From: Pseudorhodoferax sp. Leaf267 | GTDB taxonomy: Bacteria; Pseudomonadota; Gammaproteobacteria; Burkholderiales; Burkholderiaceae_C | Assembly: GCF_001422405.1 (NCBI RefSeq) | Contig: NZ_LMMV01000025.1 | Coordinates: forward strand, 102,826 to 166,825 | Reading direction: 5' to 3' | Length of the DNA stretch: 64,000 nt | Shown: positions 9,144 to 18,369 of the stretch, piece after piece | Position numbering within the stretch: position 1 is the first letter of the stretch | Layout: each line of letters starts with the position of its first letter | Position numbers and translations under genes: made by a program | The notes under the pieces: model-generated | What the model was told of the DNA's origin: nothing | The model's database searches: none | The model's input: only the letters and a program-made list of their open reading frames with translations

Positions 9144-9264
9144 CACTGGGGTCCTTTCGTTGGATTCATCCTGCACCCTAGATTGCAACTTCCGGGCCGG
9201 TTTCAAGGCTGACACACGGTAGTCCTGCGACTACTTGCCTGTCAAAAGATGCCCGTGTCGCCGT

Positions 9265-10440
9265 TCATGGCGTGTCGACAGCGCGCAACTGCTGCTCGAC
9301 GAAGTCGCCATTGGGCTGGGTGATGCGCAGCTGAACGGGCATGTAGGCCAGGCTGGGGGCCAGCCAGGCCTCGACCTTCTGGTCGAACTCCTTGCGCGGG
9401 TTGCGCGTGAGCTTGATGGTCGGCATCTCGCCCAAGGGCAGGTAGATGCGTTCCTCGCCCTGCAGCGTGAAGGCCCAGGTGTCGGCATCGCGCGGGCCGA
9501 CCACAGGCAGCGTCAGCGTGGTGCCTGGGCCGTAGCGGCCCGGGTCTCCGGCCACCATGGAGGCCAGTTGCAGCAGCACGCTGAGCTGGTCCTGCGCATC
9601 GGGCAGCAGCGGCGCCACAGGCGTGTTGGCGCTGAAGCTGACCTGGTTCTTGTCGCGCTCGAAATGCGCCGCCAGGTCGCGCTTGCGCCATTTGTCCGAG
9701 AACCGGTCGGGCGCCAGGCCGCGGCCCGTGATCTGGCCGGTGCTGGTGCGCACGCGCGAGCCAATCAGGAACGCGCTGTATTCCAGCCGCGCGTCATAGG
9801 TCTTGCCGTCCTGCAGCCACAGGAATTCACCCATGGCGTGGTAGGTCTGCTTCTTGGCCTCGCCGGTCAGCGTGTACTTCAGGCGCATCGAACCCGGGAT
9901 GGCCAGCGCCAGCGTGGCCGGCGGGGTGGGCTCGGCGGGCGGCGGGGCCTGGATGGCCGGCTGGGGGTCGATGGCCGCCAGCTCCTGGGGTTGGGACGCC
10001 GCCGGCTCGGCTGGCTCGGCCTGGGCCGTGGCATCCACAGTTGGCTCCGCCCCAGTGATGTCCGGTGCGGGCTCGGGCGGCGCCAGGGTCAGCGGCTCGG
10101 GCGCAGGCTCCGCCGCGGGCGGGCGCGGCTTGGATGGGCGCGGCCTGGGCCGGGGAGCGGGCGCGGCCACGGGTTCCGGCGGCGGCGCCACGGCCATCAC
10201 AGGGGGCGGCTGCAGCACGATGCTGCGGGTGGTGAAGGCGCGTGTCTTCAGCGGATCGGGCGGCGCCAGTGCGTCGGGCAGGTTCTGCAGCAGCGCCAGA
10301 TGGGCCACGACGACGCCCAGCGCCAGAAAGCCCAGCGCCCGGCGGTCGCCGCGCGGCTTGGTTGTATCCTGCAGCCCCTCGGCGGCCGATCGAGTCCGTT
10401 GCACCCGCTGGATTGTCCACGGATGCGGCGCGGCTGCCAT
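9265..10440 (-). CDS. DUF3108 domain protein with N-terminal anchor and proline-rich linker
   Basis: A 391-residue protein. After a short basic N-terminus there is one membrane segment (ALGFLALGVVVAHLALL, residues about 35-51), then roughly 120 residues rich in Pro, Ala and Glu. A DUF3108 domain follows from about residue 200 (MRLKYTLTGEAKKQTYHAMG to the C-terminus). The layout resembles a TonB-like periplasm-spanning linker carrying an outer globular domain. The start ATG at 10440 has AAGGAGG six bases upstream. It is divergent from the FAH-family gene. The function of DUF3108 is unknown. Confidence 0.85.
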   Translation of the reverse strand: MAAAPHPWTIQRVQRTRSAAEGLQDTTKPRGDRRALGFLALGVVVAHLALLQNLPDALAPPDPLKTRAFTTRSIVLQPPPVMAVAPPPEPVAAPAPRPRPRPSKPRPPAAEPAPEPLTLAPPEPAPDITGAEPTVDATAQAEPAEPAASQPQELAAIDPQPAIQAPPPAEPTPPATLALAIPGSMRLKYTLTGEAKKQTYHAMGEFLWLQDGKTYDARLEYSAFLIGSRVRTSTGQITGRGLAPDRFSDKWRKRDLAAHFERDKNQVSFSANTPVAPLLPDAQDQLSVLLQLASMVAGDPGRYGPGTTLTLPVVGPRDADTWAFTLQGEERIYLPLGEMPTIKLTRNPRKEFDQKVEAWLAPSLAYMPVQLRITQPNGDFVEQQLRAVDTP

Positions 10441-10497
10441 CCGGCCTCCTTGATTCCCCAAGCCGGCGCAGCACGGGCCGCGCCGGCGCCACGCTCC

Positions 10498-11511
10498 ATG
10501 AAACTTGCCACTTACAAGGACGGCTCGCGCGACGGCCAACTGGTCGTGGTCGCGCGCGACCTGTCCATCGCCCACTACGCCAGCACCATCGCCAGCCGTT
10601 TGCAGCAGGTGCTGGACGACTGGAACTTCCTCGCGCCGCAATTGCAGGACTTGTCCGATGCGCTGAACGCCGGCCGTGCGCGCCATGCGTTCCCGTTCGA
10701 CCCGCGCCAGTGCATGGCGCCCCTGCCGCGCGCCGGCCTGTGGGCCCTGGCCGACGCCTATGACGCCGGCCTGCCGGCCGAGTCGGCGGCCGATCCCGGC
10801 CTGCGGCTGGGAGCGGGCCATGGACTGGCCGGTGCCTGCGATCCCGTGCCCGCGTTGTCCGAACAGCAAGGCATCGACTTCGGTGCCGGCCTGGCGGTGG
10901 TCACGGCCGACATCCCCCAGCGCGCCAGCCCCGAGCAGGCCCTCGATGGCGTGCGCCTCGTCCTGCTGGTCAACGCCGTCGTGCTGCACGCAGACGGCCT
11001 GACGGCTGCCCAGCGCCAGCCGCACACCGCGTTCGGCCCCGTGGCCGTGACGCTGGACGAACTCGGCGACGCCTGGGCGCAGGGCCGCCTGCAGCTGCCA
11101 TTGCAGACCCACTGGAACGGCCGGCGTGTCGGCATGGCCGAGGCCGGCGCCGACATGCGCTGGCATTTCGGCGAGCTGATCGCCCATCTGTGCGCCACGC
11201 GGCCGCTGGCGGCCGGCAGCATCGTCGGCGCCGGCACGGTGCGCAACCGCGGCGTGGAGGGCAAAAGCCGCATGGAATGGCCCAAGGGCTTCCACGCGAT
11301 TGCCGACAAGCGCACCGTCGAAGCCCTGCGGGACGGCCAGGCCGCCACCGGCTTCCTGCGCTTCGGCGACAGCCTGCGCATCGAGATGAAGGACGCCGAC
11401 GGCCTGAGCCTGTTCGGCGCGATCGAGCAGGAGGTGGTGGCGCTGGCGCCACCTGGCGTGGCTTCGGCACGCGGGCGCGGCCATGCAGCACCTGCGGCGC
11501 AAGAGGATTGA
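10498..11511 (+). CDS. fumarylacetoacetate hydrolase family protein
   Basis: A 337-residue enzyme of the FAH superfamily. The N-terminus MKLATYKDGSRDGQLVVV and the central FGAGLAVVTADIPQ segment match FAH-type hydrolases and isomerases. The LIAHLCATRPLAAGSIVGAGTVRN stretch corresponds to the substrate and metal-binding C-terminal part of the fold. Such proteins cleave carbon-carbon bonds in beta-diketo acids, often in aromatic degradation. No other catabolic gene is adjacent, so the substrate is open. The ATG at 10498 is used; long open sequence upstream in the same frame belongs to the divergent gene's antisense strand. Confidence 0.85.
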   Translation: MKLATYKDGSRDGQLVVVARDLSIAHYASTIASRLQQVLDDWNFLAPQLQDLSDALNAGRARHAFPFDPRQCMAPLPRAGLWALADAYDAGLPAESAADPGLRLGAGHGLAGACDPVPALSEQQGIDFGAGLAVVTADIPQRASPEQALDGVRLVLLVNAVVLHADGLTAAQRQPHTAFGPVAVTLDELGDAWAQGRLQLPLQTHWNGRRVGMAEAGADMRWHFGELIAHLCATRPLAAGSIVGAGTVRNRGVEGKSRMEWPKGFHAIADKRTVEALRDGQAATGFLRFGDSLRIEMKDADGLSLFGAIEQEVVALAPPGVASARGRGHAAPAAQED

Positions 11512-11733
11512 CGGCCGCTTGAGAACGACCTCAGCGGGTCAAAATTGAACCATTGGCGCGCGTAACGCTCATTTTGTTCCCAAGGGAGCAAACATCAGCC
11601 TTGATCCGTGGAGACGCGCAAGGAACCATGCTCGGCGAGGATGGATGCCACCCGGGCCGAGGGGCTGCTCAGGCCCCGCGCCGGATCACCCGCAAAATCG
11701 CCTGAACGCTCGTCTCTTCTTCCCAGGACTCCC

Positions 11734-12234
11734 ATGCCACTTCGCCACGCCCTCATCGCCACCGCAGCCCTCACGCTGCTGACCGCCGCCCACGCCCAGA
11801 CCGCCGCCCCCGTCGAGGCGCGCAACGCCTGGGTGCGCGCCTCGGTGCCCGGCCAGAGCGGCACCGGCGCCTTCATGACCCTCACCGCCAGGCAGGGACT
11901 GCGCCTGGTCGGCGCCTCCAGCCCCGTGGCCGGCGTGGTCGAGGTGCACGAGATGCGGCTGGAAGGCGACGTGATGCGCATGCGCGCCCTGCCCGGGCTG
12001 GACCTGCCCGCCGGCAAGGCGGTGGAGCTCAAGCCCGGTGGCTACCACGTGATGCTGCTGGACCTGAAATCCACGCTGGCCAAGGACAGCCGCGTGCCGC
12101 TGACGCTGCGCTTCACGGACGCCAGGGGTGCGGCCAGCGAACTGGCGCTGACGGTGCCCGTCGCGGCAACGGCGCCCGGTGCGGCGCCGGGCGCGGCGGC
12201 CGACCATGCCGGCCATGGCGCCCACAAACATTGA
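11734..12234 (+). CDS. copper chaperone, PCuAC family
   Basis: A 166-residue exported protein with a cleavable signal peptide (MPLRHALIATAALTLLTAAHA). The PCuAC fold shows NAWVRASVPGQSGTGAFM, then a copper-binding HEMRLEGDVMRM segment and a later HVML. The C-terminus is His-rich (DHAGHGAHKH), an added metal-binding tail. PCuAC proteins deliver Cu(I) to the CuA site of cytochrome oxidase in the periplasm, usually with Sco. No sco gene is in view. The ATG at 11734 starts just before the signal peptide; about 220 bp without a gene precede it. Confidence 0.9.
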   Translation: MPLRHALIATAALTLLTAAHAQTAAPVEARNAWVRASVPGQSGTGAFMTLTARQGLRLVGASSPVAGVVEVHEMRLEGDVMRMRALPGLDLPAGKAVELKPGGYHVMLLDLKSTLAKDSRVPLTLRFTDARGAASELALTVPVAATAPGAAPGAAADHAGHGAHKH

Positions 12235-12303
12235 CACCCGGGCCGTTGGCGCCATCGCCTTGCAGTAAGCTGCCCCCGCATTGCCACAACGATTGGAGAC
12301 ACC

Positions 12304-12978
12304 ATGAGCGACGACGCAACCGGTTCGGGCTTCGGCAAGTTCGTGCCCGGCTTCGACTTCCTGCAAAGCCTTGCCAAGGGCGCGGCGCAGAGCATCCCGC
12401 AGATGCCCGGCCTGGGCGGCTGGGTGGCGCCCACGCTCAGCGTGGAAGAGCTGGACAAGCGCATCACCGAGCTCAAGGCCGTGCAGTTCTGGCTCGACCA
12501 GAACGCCATGGCGCTCAAGGCCACGATCCAGGCGCTGGAGGTGCAGAAGATGACGCTGGCCACGCTCAAGGGCATGAACGTCAGCATGGCCGAGGTGGCC
12601 AAGGCCTTCACGCCCAAGCCCGCCGAGGCCGCCGCGCCCGCGCCACGCGTGCCCGAGCGCACACCCGAGCCGCCGCCCGCGCCCGCCACCCAGGCCGCGC
12701 CGGCCGACGCGTCGGATGACGCTGATGCCACCGAGGCCAGCGACAAGCCGGCCGCCGGGGTGGTCGACCCCATGCAATGGTGGGGTGCGCTGACACAGCA
12801 GTTCCAGCAGATCGCTGCCACCGCGATGAAGGACGCCGCCGAGCGCGCTGCCCCGGTTGTCGCGCGCAGCCAGGCCGCCAAGCCGGCCCCGGCTTCCACC
12901 AGCGCCAAGCCCGCGGCGCGCAAGCGGGCCAAGCCCGCGCCGGCCAAGAAGGCACCGGCCCGCAAGCGCCCCAGCTGA
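12304..12978 (+). CDS. phaM: PhaM-like polyhydroxyalkanoate granule regulator
   Basis: A 224-residue protein beginning FGKFVPGFDFLQSLAKGA, the PhaM family signature. A helical region follows (LSVEELDKRITELKAVQFWLDQ, residues about 48-69). Then come a Pro/Ala-rich linker and a histone H1-like basic tail of repeated KPA/KKAPARKR units. In Ralstonia-type bacteria PhaM binds PHA synthase and DNA, activating granule formation and spreading granules to daughter cells. The domain order fits that role. No pha synthesis gene is nearby. An RBS (GGAGAC) precedes the ATG. Confidence 0.88.
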   Translation: MSDDATGSGFGKFVPGFDFLQSLAKGAAQSIPQMPGLGGWVAPTLSVEELDKRITELKAVQFWLDQNAMALKATIQALEVQKMTLATLKGMNVSMAEVAKAFTPKPAEAAAPAPRVPERTPEPPPAPATQAAPADASDDADATEASDKPAAGVVDPMQWWGALTQQFQQIAATAMKDAAERAAPVVARSQAAKPAPASTSAKPAARKRAKPAPAKKAPARKRPS

Positions 12979-13042
12979 ACGGCAGCGCCTACGCCACTAC
13001 GCGGCATACGGCCATGCCCGGACCGCTGCGGCGCGTGGCAGC

Positions 13043-14320
13043 ATGGCGTCCATGAAACTCTTTCCCTACGGCCACGCCACGCATCCGCAGTGGCGCATGG
13101 CGGCCGGCCTGGTGCTGGCCCAGTTGCGCGCGCAGATGGCGTTGCCGGACTACGCCAGCGCGCCCGGCCTGGGCCTGCTGTACATCACCGACCACTACGC
13201 GTCTGCCGCGCAGGACATCCTGGACCACCTGAGCGCCGAGTTGCCCGAGGTCACGGACTGGTCCGGCACCGTGGGCGTGGGCATCGCGGCCAACAACGTC
13301 GAGTATTTCGACGAGCCCGCGCTGGCCGTCATGCTGTGCGGCGTGCCGGCGCACGACTACCGCGTGTTCTCGGGCGTCGCGCCGCTGGGCATGGGATTTG
13401 AGGCGCACACGGCGCTGGTCCATGCCGATGCGAACACGCCCGACGTGACCGAGCTCATCGCCGAGATGGCCGGCCGCACCGACACGGGCTACCTGTTCGG
13501 TGGCCTGGCCTCCAGCCGGTCCGACGTCGTGCAGTTCGCCATCGGTGGCAACGGCAACATCAAGGGACATGGCGCGGCCGGCGGCGTGTTCCAGGGCGGC
13601 CTGTCGGGCGTGGCGTTTTCGCAGGACGTGGCGCTGGTCTCGCGCGTCACCCAGGGTTGCCAGCCCGTCGCGCCCGAGCGCACCGTCACGCGGGCCGAAG
13701 GCAACGTCGTGATCGAGCTGGACCACGAACCCGCGCTGCAGGTGCTGCTGCGCGACCTGGGCGTGTCGCTGGACGAGCCGCGCAGCGCACTCGAACGCGT
13801 GCGCGCCACGCTGGCCGGCCTGCGCGCCGCGCCCAACGCCGCCGGTGGCGACGCCGTGCGACGGCCCGGCAGCTTCGGCCCAGACGTGCGCGTGCGCCAC
13901 ATCATCGGCCTGGACCCGGCGCGCCAGGGCGTCGCGATCGCCGAGCCGGTCGAGCCCGGCATGCGCCTGGCCTTCTGCCAGCGCAACCCGGTGGCCGCGC
14001 GTGCCGACCTGGTGCGCGTATGCGCTGAGATCCGCGAAGAACTGGAGCCCGAGGAGATGGCGATCGAGGCCGCCGTTGCGCTGGCGGCCAACGTCGCGGC
14101 CTCCGCGCCGCACCCGGCGCGGCGCATGGCGGGCGCCATCTACGTCAGCTGCGCCGGGCGCGGTGGCCCGCATTTCGGCGGCCCCAGCGCCGAGATGCAG
14201 ATCGTGCGCCATGCCCTGGGCGACGTGCCCCTGGTCGGCTTCTTCGCGGGCGGCGAGATCGCACGCCACCATCTCTATGGCTACACCGGCGTGCTGACGG
14301 TGTTTACAGGCCCCTCCTGA
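13043..14320 (+). CDS. FIST signal transduction protein
   Basis: A 425-residue protein (416 if the second ATG at 13052 is used) with FIST N (about residues 35-230) and FIST C (about 230-385) domains. FIST modules are predicted sensors of small ligands, perhaps amino acids, usually tied to signalling. Recognisable segments are LLYITDHYA, GTVGVGIAANNVEYFD, GYLFGGLASSR, GGVFQGGLSGVAFS and, at the end, FGGPSAEMQIVRHALGDVP and GFFAGGEIARHHLYGYTGVLTVF. No kinase or cyclase domain is fused and none is encoded next to it. It has no membrane segments. Confidence 0.9.
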   Translation: MASMKLFPYGHATHPQWRMAAGLVLAQLRAQMALPDYASAPGLGLLYITDHYASAAQDILDHLSAELPEVTDWSGTVGVGIAANNVEYFDEPALAVMLCGVPAHDYRVFSGVAPLGMGFEAHTALVHADANTPDVTELIAEMAGRTDTGYLFGGLASSRSDVVQFAIGGNGNIKGHGAAGGVFQGGLSGVAFSQDVALVSRVTQGCQPVAPERTVTRAEGNVVIELDHEPALQVLLRDLGVSLDEPRSALERVRATLAGLRAAPNAAGGDAVRRPGSFGPDVRVRHIIGLDPARQGVAIAEPVEPGMRLAFCQRNPVAARADLVRVCAEIREELEPEEMAIEAAVALAANVAASAPHPARRMAGAIYVSCAGRGGPHFGGPSAEMQIVRHALGDVPLVGFFAGGEIARHHLYGYTGVLTVFTGPS

Positions 14321-14621
14321 TGCCCCGCGCCCGCAGGTAACTGCGGCGCGCCGCGATGCCAGGCGTTGGACTGACGAGCGGGAACAGCACAGGCACCAAC
14401 GGTTTATTGCATCCATCACCAGGCGTCGATCGGTTGAAGAATCGGGCGTTGCCGCCATCGATCGCGCGGGCGAAGTGGGCGGCGCTTGAACAAGAGCGAT
14501 GTGGTGCTTGTGACCATCTGCCAGCAGTGGAAAGACTGTGGCCACGATGTCCTTACGGTGTCGGGTTCGCCGACCCACGCCTGCCTGAGCTTGCGGGCGC
14601 GAGGGAAGGGCGGGGGGTGAC
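14321..14621. other. 301-bp gap between the FIST and DUF11 genes, nothing recognised
   Basis: No convincing gene lies here on either strand. The longest frames are broken and lack family signatures. On the reverse strand a short stretch reads like ARRSYLRARGIRR, faintly reminiscent of an insertion-sequence transposase C-terminus, but it is too short to call. A G-rich run just before 14622 may serve as the ribosome-binding site of the DUF11 gene. Confidence 0.4.
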
Positions 14622-17495
14622 ATGGGCTGGCTCCGTCGCGCAAGCGTTTGGAGCTTGTGGCTTGGAGCGGCAGCTGCTGCGCCACTGACGCTGGCGCAGA
14701 CATCGGTCGGCAACACCGCCACGGTCACGCTGCCGGCAGCCATGACCTGCGCGTCCCCGGGCGGCGGCGTGTGCGCGTGGGACGCTACGGTCACGACGCA
14801 GGTCACGGCCCCCGTGCTGACGGTGACCAAGACCGCGAGCCCCGCCAGCTTCACCGTGGGTGCGCCCGCCAGCTACACATTGCGCGTCACGAACAGCGGG
14901 ACCGCCGCCACGACGGCTGCCGCGACCGTGACCGACGCGGTGCCGGCGGGGCTGGCGCTCGGGGCCATGCCGGCAGGCTGCTCGGCAACCGGCCAGACGG
15001 TCACCTGCACGGTCGCGGCGGGCCTTGCGGCCGGCGGCTCGCAGGTGAGCTTCGTGGTGCCTGTGACGCCGACGGCGACCGCCGGCACCAGCGTCAACGG
15101 TGCGCTCGGCGGGACCGCTGTGGCCAACGTGCTGGGCAACGATCTGCTGAACGCGACGCCGGCAACCCTGAGCACCGTCACGCTGAGCCAGGTCAGCACC
15201 AGCCAGCCCGGAATCACACTGGATGTGACCACGCGCGCTGTCAACGTTGCAGCCGGCACACCTGCCGGCACTTACGCGCTGGTCTACCGCATCTGCGAGC
15301 AGCTGAACCCGTCCAACTGCGACAACGCCACCGTCACCGTGACCGTCACGACCAGCGCCAGCATCGATGCGCTGGACGACAACTACGCCAGCACGCCGAT
15401 CAGCGGTACCGCTGGCGGCAGCACGGCTGGCAGTGTCATTGCCAACGACACGAGCAACGGCGCGACGGTCGTGCTCGGCAGCAACGCCAGCCTGAACCCC
15501 CGCGCCGTCACGACGCCGCCTGCTAATGGCAGTGTGTCGATGAACGCGGGCGGCAACATCGTCGTGGCAGCGGGCACCACCGCTGGCAGCCACCACACCC
15601 CCCACGTGCGACAGCGCCACCGCCACCGTGGCCGTCAGCGCCGCGGTCATCGACGCCGTCGACGACGCCGGCTGCGGCTCAGCGCTGCCGAGGTGGGCAC
15701 CAGTGCGACCATCGTCTGCACCTTCACCAACGAGCGGCTGCCGGTGGTGCGCCTGGCCAAGACGCTGCCGGACGGGCGATCTGCGGCCGGCGACCAGTTC
15801 ACGCTGCGCATCGCCAGCGGTGGCAGCGTGCTGGCCAATGCCACCACCACCGGTGCGACCGTCACGCCAGCCCAGGCCGCGGTGCTGGACCCGGCCACGG
15901 CCGGCACCGTCTACACCTTGTCCGAACTGGCGGCCGGCACCACCAATCTGGCCCAGTACATCAGCGGCTGGAGCTGCAGCAACACCCGCGCGGGCGGGCA
16001 GACGCCCAGCGGCAGCGGCGCCAGCTTCGACATCACGCCGGTGGCGGGCGACGATCTGAGCTGCACCTTGCGCAACGCACGCGCGGCCGACCTGTCCATC
16101 ACCAAGAGCAACAACCAGACCGGCTACCTGCGCGGCCAGCAGGTCACCTACCAGATCGTGGCGAGCAACGCCGGCCCCAGCCCAGCCAATGGCGCCGTCG
16201 TCACCGACACCTTCCCGACCAGCCTCGACACGGTCACCTGGACCTGCGGTGCGGGCACGGGTGGCGGCAGCTGCGCGACAGCTTCGGGCAGCGGCAACAT
16301 CAACCACGGCGTGAACCTGCCCGTGGGTGCCAGCGTCACCTTCACCGCGACCGGCACGGTCTCGGCATCGGCCAGCGGCAACCTGGTCAATGGCGCGAGC
16401 ATCGCGCTGGCAGGCGTGACCGACCCCACGCCGGGCAACAACAGCGCCACCGACACCGACACGCCGGCGGTCCGGCTCACTCTGGCCAAGACCTGGGTGG
16501 GCGCAACGCCCAACGACGCGGTGAACGTCAGCGTCAGTGGCACGCCGGCACCGATCGGCACGGGGGCGCTCGCCTCCGTGGCCAACACGGCCAGCGAGAC
16601 CGACACGGCCAGTGCGTCCTACGGCGTGCAGCCCGGGCAGACCTACACGGTCACCGAGGCCTTCACCACCGGCGCTGCCGGCAGCTACAGCAAGTCCCTG
16701 TCCTGCACCGGCAACACAGGCAGCGGCGCGGCACTGGGCTACACGGCCAATGCGCTGAGCGGCACGCTGACGGTGGGTGCGACCGCCAGCGACATCGTGT
16801 GCACCTTTACCAATGCGCGCGTGCCGGTCATCCGCCTGCAAAAGACCCTGCCCAACGGCCGCGTGGCCGCTGGCGACCAGTTCACGTTGGCGATGACTGG
16901 AACAGGGGCGCCTGCCGCCATGACCACCACCGGCAGCGGCACGACGGCCACTGGAGTACTCACACACAGCACTGCCACCGCGGGCAGCGCCTACACGCTG
17001 TCCGAGGCGGGAGCCGGGGGCGCGTTGCTGGCCAACTACGTCACCACCTACAGCTGCACCAACGCGTTGTCCGGTGGCCAGACGCCCAGTGGCACCGGCA
17101 CGAGCTTCAGCATCACCCCGGTGGCCGGCGATGACCTGACCTGCACCTTCAGCAACGCGCGATTGGTGGGTCAGATCACCCTGGCCAAGACCGCCAGCCC
17201 CTCGCCCGTCGTGACCGGAGCCGTCGTCACCTACACGTTGACGGTCGGAAACCCCGCGGGCGGCCCGGCCGTGGCGAACGCCGTGCTGCGCGATGCGCCG
17301 GGGGCAGGGCTGGACTGCACGCAGGCAGGACTGGCGGCGCCGATCTGCACCCCGCTCAGTGGTGGTGCGCAATGCCCGGCGTCGGTGACGGCGGCCGCGC
17401 TGCTCTCCGGTGGCGGTGTGACGCTGCCCAGCCTGCCGGCCAACTCCAGCCTGGCCGTCACGCTGCAGTGCCGCGTCACGGCCAGCGGGCAGTGA
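14622..17495 (+). CDS. large exported DUF11/SpaA-like repeat protein with an internal frame-shifted segment
   Basis: A 957-residue secreted or surface protein with a signal peptide ending near TLAQ (residue about 26). A DUF11 repeat (TVTKTASPASFTVGAPASYTL) comes first, then a cadherin-like IDALDDNYAS module. Two SpaA/prealbumin-like modules ending VCTFTN and RLxKTLPxGR surround a second DUF11 repeat (LSITKSNNQTGYLRGQQVTYQIV). A last DUF11 repeat ends the protein. No anchor is visible. Residues about 325-352 are an Arg/His run that does not belong. In the next frame the same bases read TCDSATATVAVSAAVIDAVDD, clearly repeat sequence. The frame returns at LSAAEVGTS. This looks like a deletion between repeats with compensating shifts, or an assembly collapse. 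Confidence 0.8.
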   Translation: MGWLRRASVWSLWLGAAAAAPLTLAQTSVGNTATVTLPAAMTCASPGGGVCAWDATVTTQVTAPVLTVTKTASPASFTVGAPASYTLRVTNSGTAATTAAATVTDAVPAGLALGAMPAGCSATGQTVTCTVAAGLAAGGSQVSFVVPVTPTATAGTSVNGALGGTAVANVLGNDLLNATPATLSTVTLSQVSTSQPGITLDVTTRAVNVAAGTPAGTYALVYRICEQLNPSNCDNATVTVTVTTSASIDALDDNYASTPISGTAGGSTAGSVIANDTSNGATVVLGSNASLNPRAVTTPPANGSVSMNAGGNIVVAAGTTAGSHHTPHVRQRHRHRGRQRRGHRRRRRRRLRLSAAEVGTSATIVCTFTNERLPVVRLAKTLPDGRSAAGDQFTLRIASGGSVLANATTTGATVTPAQAAVLDPATAGTVYTLSELAAGTTNLAQYISGWSCSNTRAGGQTPSGSGASFDITPVAGDDLSCTLRNARAADLSITKSNNQTGYLRGQQVTYQIVASNAGPSPANGAVVTDTFPTSLDTVTWTCGAGTGGGSCATASGSGNINHGVNLPVGASVTFTATGTVSASASGNLVNGASIALAGVTDPTPGNNSATDTDTPAVRLTLAKTWVGATPNDAVNVSVSGTPAPIGTGALASVANTASETDTASASYGVQPGQTYTVTEAFTTGAAGSYSKSLSCTGNTGSGAALGYTANALSGTLTVGATASDIVCTFTNARVPVIRLQKTLPNGRVAAGDQFTLAMTGTGAPAAMTTTGSGTTATGVLTHSTATAGSAYTLSEAGAGGALLANYVTTYSCTNALSGGQTPSGTGTSFSITPVAGDDLTCTFSNARLVGQITLAKTASPSPVVTGAVVTYTLTVGNPAGGPAVANAVLRDAPGAGLDCTQAGLAAPICTPLSGGAQCPASVTAAALLSGGGVTLPSLPANSSLAVTLQCRVTASGQ

Positions 17496-17498
17496 GGC

Positions 17499-18230
17499 TC
17501 AGCGCCGCAGTGCCGTGAAGGCCGCGAACTCCCAGCTGCGCATGGCCAGCAGCAGCGTGTAGCCCTCGCGCTGGGCCTCGGGCAGCTTCTGGTCGGCCAG
17601 GTGCTGCTGCGCGAAGTCCTGCGCCAGCCGCTGCAGCCGCTCGACGAAGGCCGGCGCCAGCGCACGGCCGATGCTGCCGTGCACCAGCAGCAGGCCCTCG
17701 CCAGCGCCGTCGAAGCCGCCGCCGTAGTAGTCCAGCAGCGCGTCTTCGCGGAAGAACTGCATCACCGGCCCATGCGGCCGCCAGCGGAAGGTCTTGGCCA
17801 GCTTCAGGCGGTAGCGGTTCAGCGGCTTGAGCGCGATGATGCCGATGCGGTCCAGCTGCGCCAGGTGGCGGATGCACTCGGCCTCTGTCAGCCGGTAGGT
17901 GGAGGTGATCTGCTCCAGCGTCCACTGGCTCAGCACACAGATGGCCACCAGCAGCAGCTTCTTGTCGGCCACGACGGCGCGCTCCTGGTCCTCGCGCAGC
18001 TCGGCCAGCAGCGGCTGCTGGTCGGCCACCTGGCGTGCGAGGTCGGCGAAATCGAGCCGCAGCGCGCGGCAGATCGCATCGATGCGCGACAGCGGCATCT
18101 CGCCTTTCGCCAGCATGCGCTTGACGCTGGACTCGGCCATGCCGAGCGATTGGGCCAGGTCGGCATAGGTCATGCGCGCGGCCTTGAGTTCCTTTTTGAG
18201 GACGTCGACGAGATCGGCGGTGGTGCTCAT
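17499..18230 (-). CDS. XRE-type HTH transcriptional regulator
   Basis: A 243-residue protein with an N-terminal helix-turn-helix (residues about 5-62: MTYADLAQSLGMAESSVKRMLAKGEMPLSRIDAICRALRLD). A long C-terminal part of unknown fold contains a second possible winged helix (WTLEQITSTYRLTEAECIRHLAQLDRIGII). The start ATG at 18230 sits two bases from a GGTATC-N7-GATACC inverted repeat, which suggests self-regulation. The same motif occurs 2.1 kb away, before the exported-protein operon at 20458. It is convergent with the DUF11 gene (three bases apart) and divergent from the transporter-acyltransferase fusion. Confidence 0.85.
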   Translation of the reverse strand: MSTTADLVDVLKKELKAARMTYADLAQSLGMAESSVKRMLAKGEMPLSRIDAICRALRLDFADLARQVADQQPLLAELREDQERAVVADKKLLLVAICVLSQWTLEQITSTYRLTEAECIRHLAQLDRIGIIALKPLNRYRLKLAKTFRWRPHGPVMQFFREDALLDYYGGGFDGAGEGLLLVHGSIGRALAPAFVERLQRLAQDFAQQHLADQKLPEAQREGYTLLLAMRSWEFAAFTALRR

Positions 18231-18231
18231 G

Positions 18232-18252
18232 CGGTATCGATTATGGATACCG
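18232..18252. promoter_or_regulatory. inverted repeat GGTATC-N7-GATACC, probable operator
   Basis: The arms CGGTATC (18232-18238) and GATACCG (18246-18252) are perfect inverted repeats with a seven-base spacer. They lie directly before the XRE regulator start and within the shared region with the divergent transporter gene. A further GGTATC half-site lies at 18280-18285. The same 6-7-6 architecture recurs at 20343-20361. Operator function is inferred from position and recurrence. Confidence 0.6.
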
Positions 18253-18369
18253 GGCGTACCGGCTGGTGCTGAGGCGGCCGGTATCCGATGCCGCACGGCC
18301 GGGCCGGGGCAGACTGCGCGCCCACCCCCCGGGCACAATCGCCCGCAAGTTTTTCCAGGAACGCAGCCC

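Noticed and set aside
9219..9234. Hairpin GTAGTC-CTGC-GACTAC between two genes as a terminator
   Set aside because: The stem is only 6 bp and mixed in composition, and no T-run follows on either strand.
14321..14621. Transposase remnant upstream of the DUF11 gene
   Set aside because: Only about a dozen residues resemble a transposase end. No inverted repeats or target duplication were seen.
14553..17372. Very long open frame on the reverse strand across the DUF11 gene (and similar long frames at 478-2025, 3615-5156, 7050-8702, 18241-19851, 28217-30676, 52666-55311)
   Set aside because: These are antisense or shifted shadows of real GC-rich genes. Their products are Arg-, Ala- or His-rich with no domains, while the other strand carries recognisable proteins.
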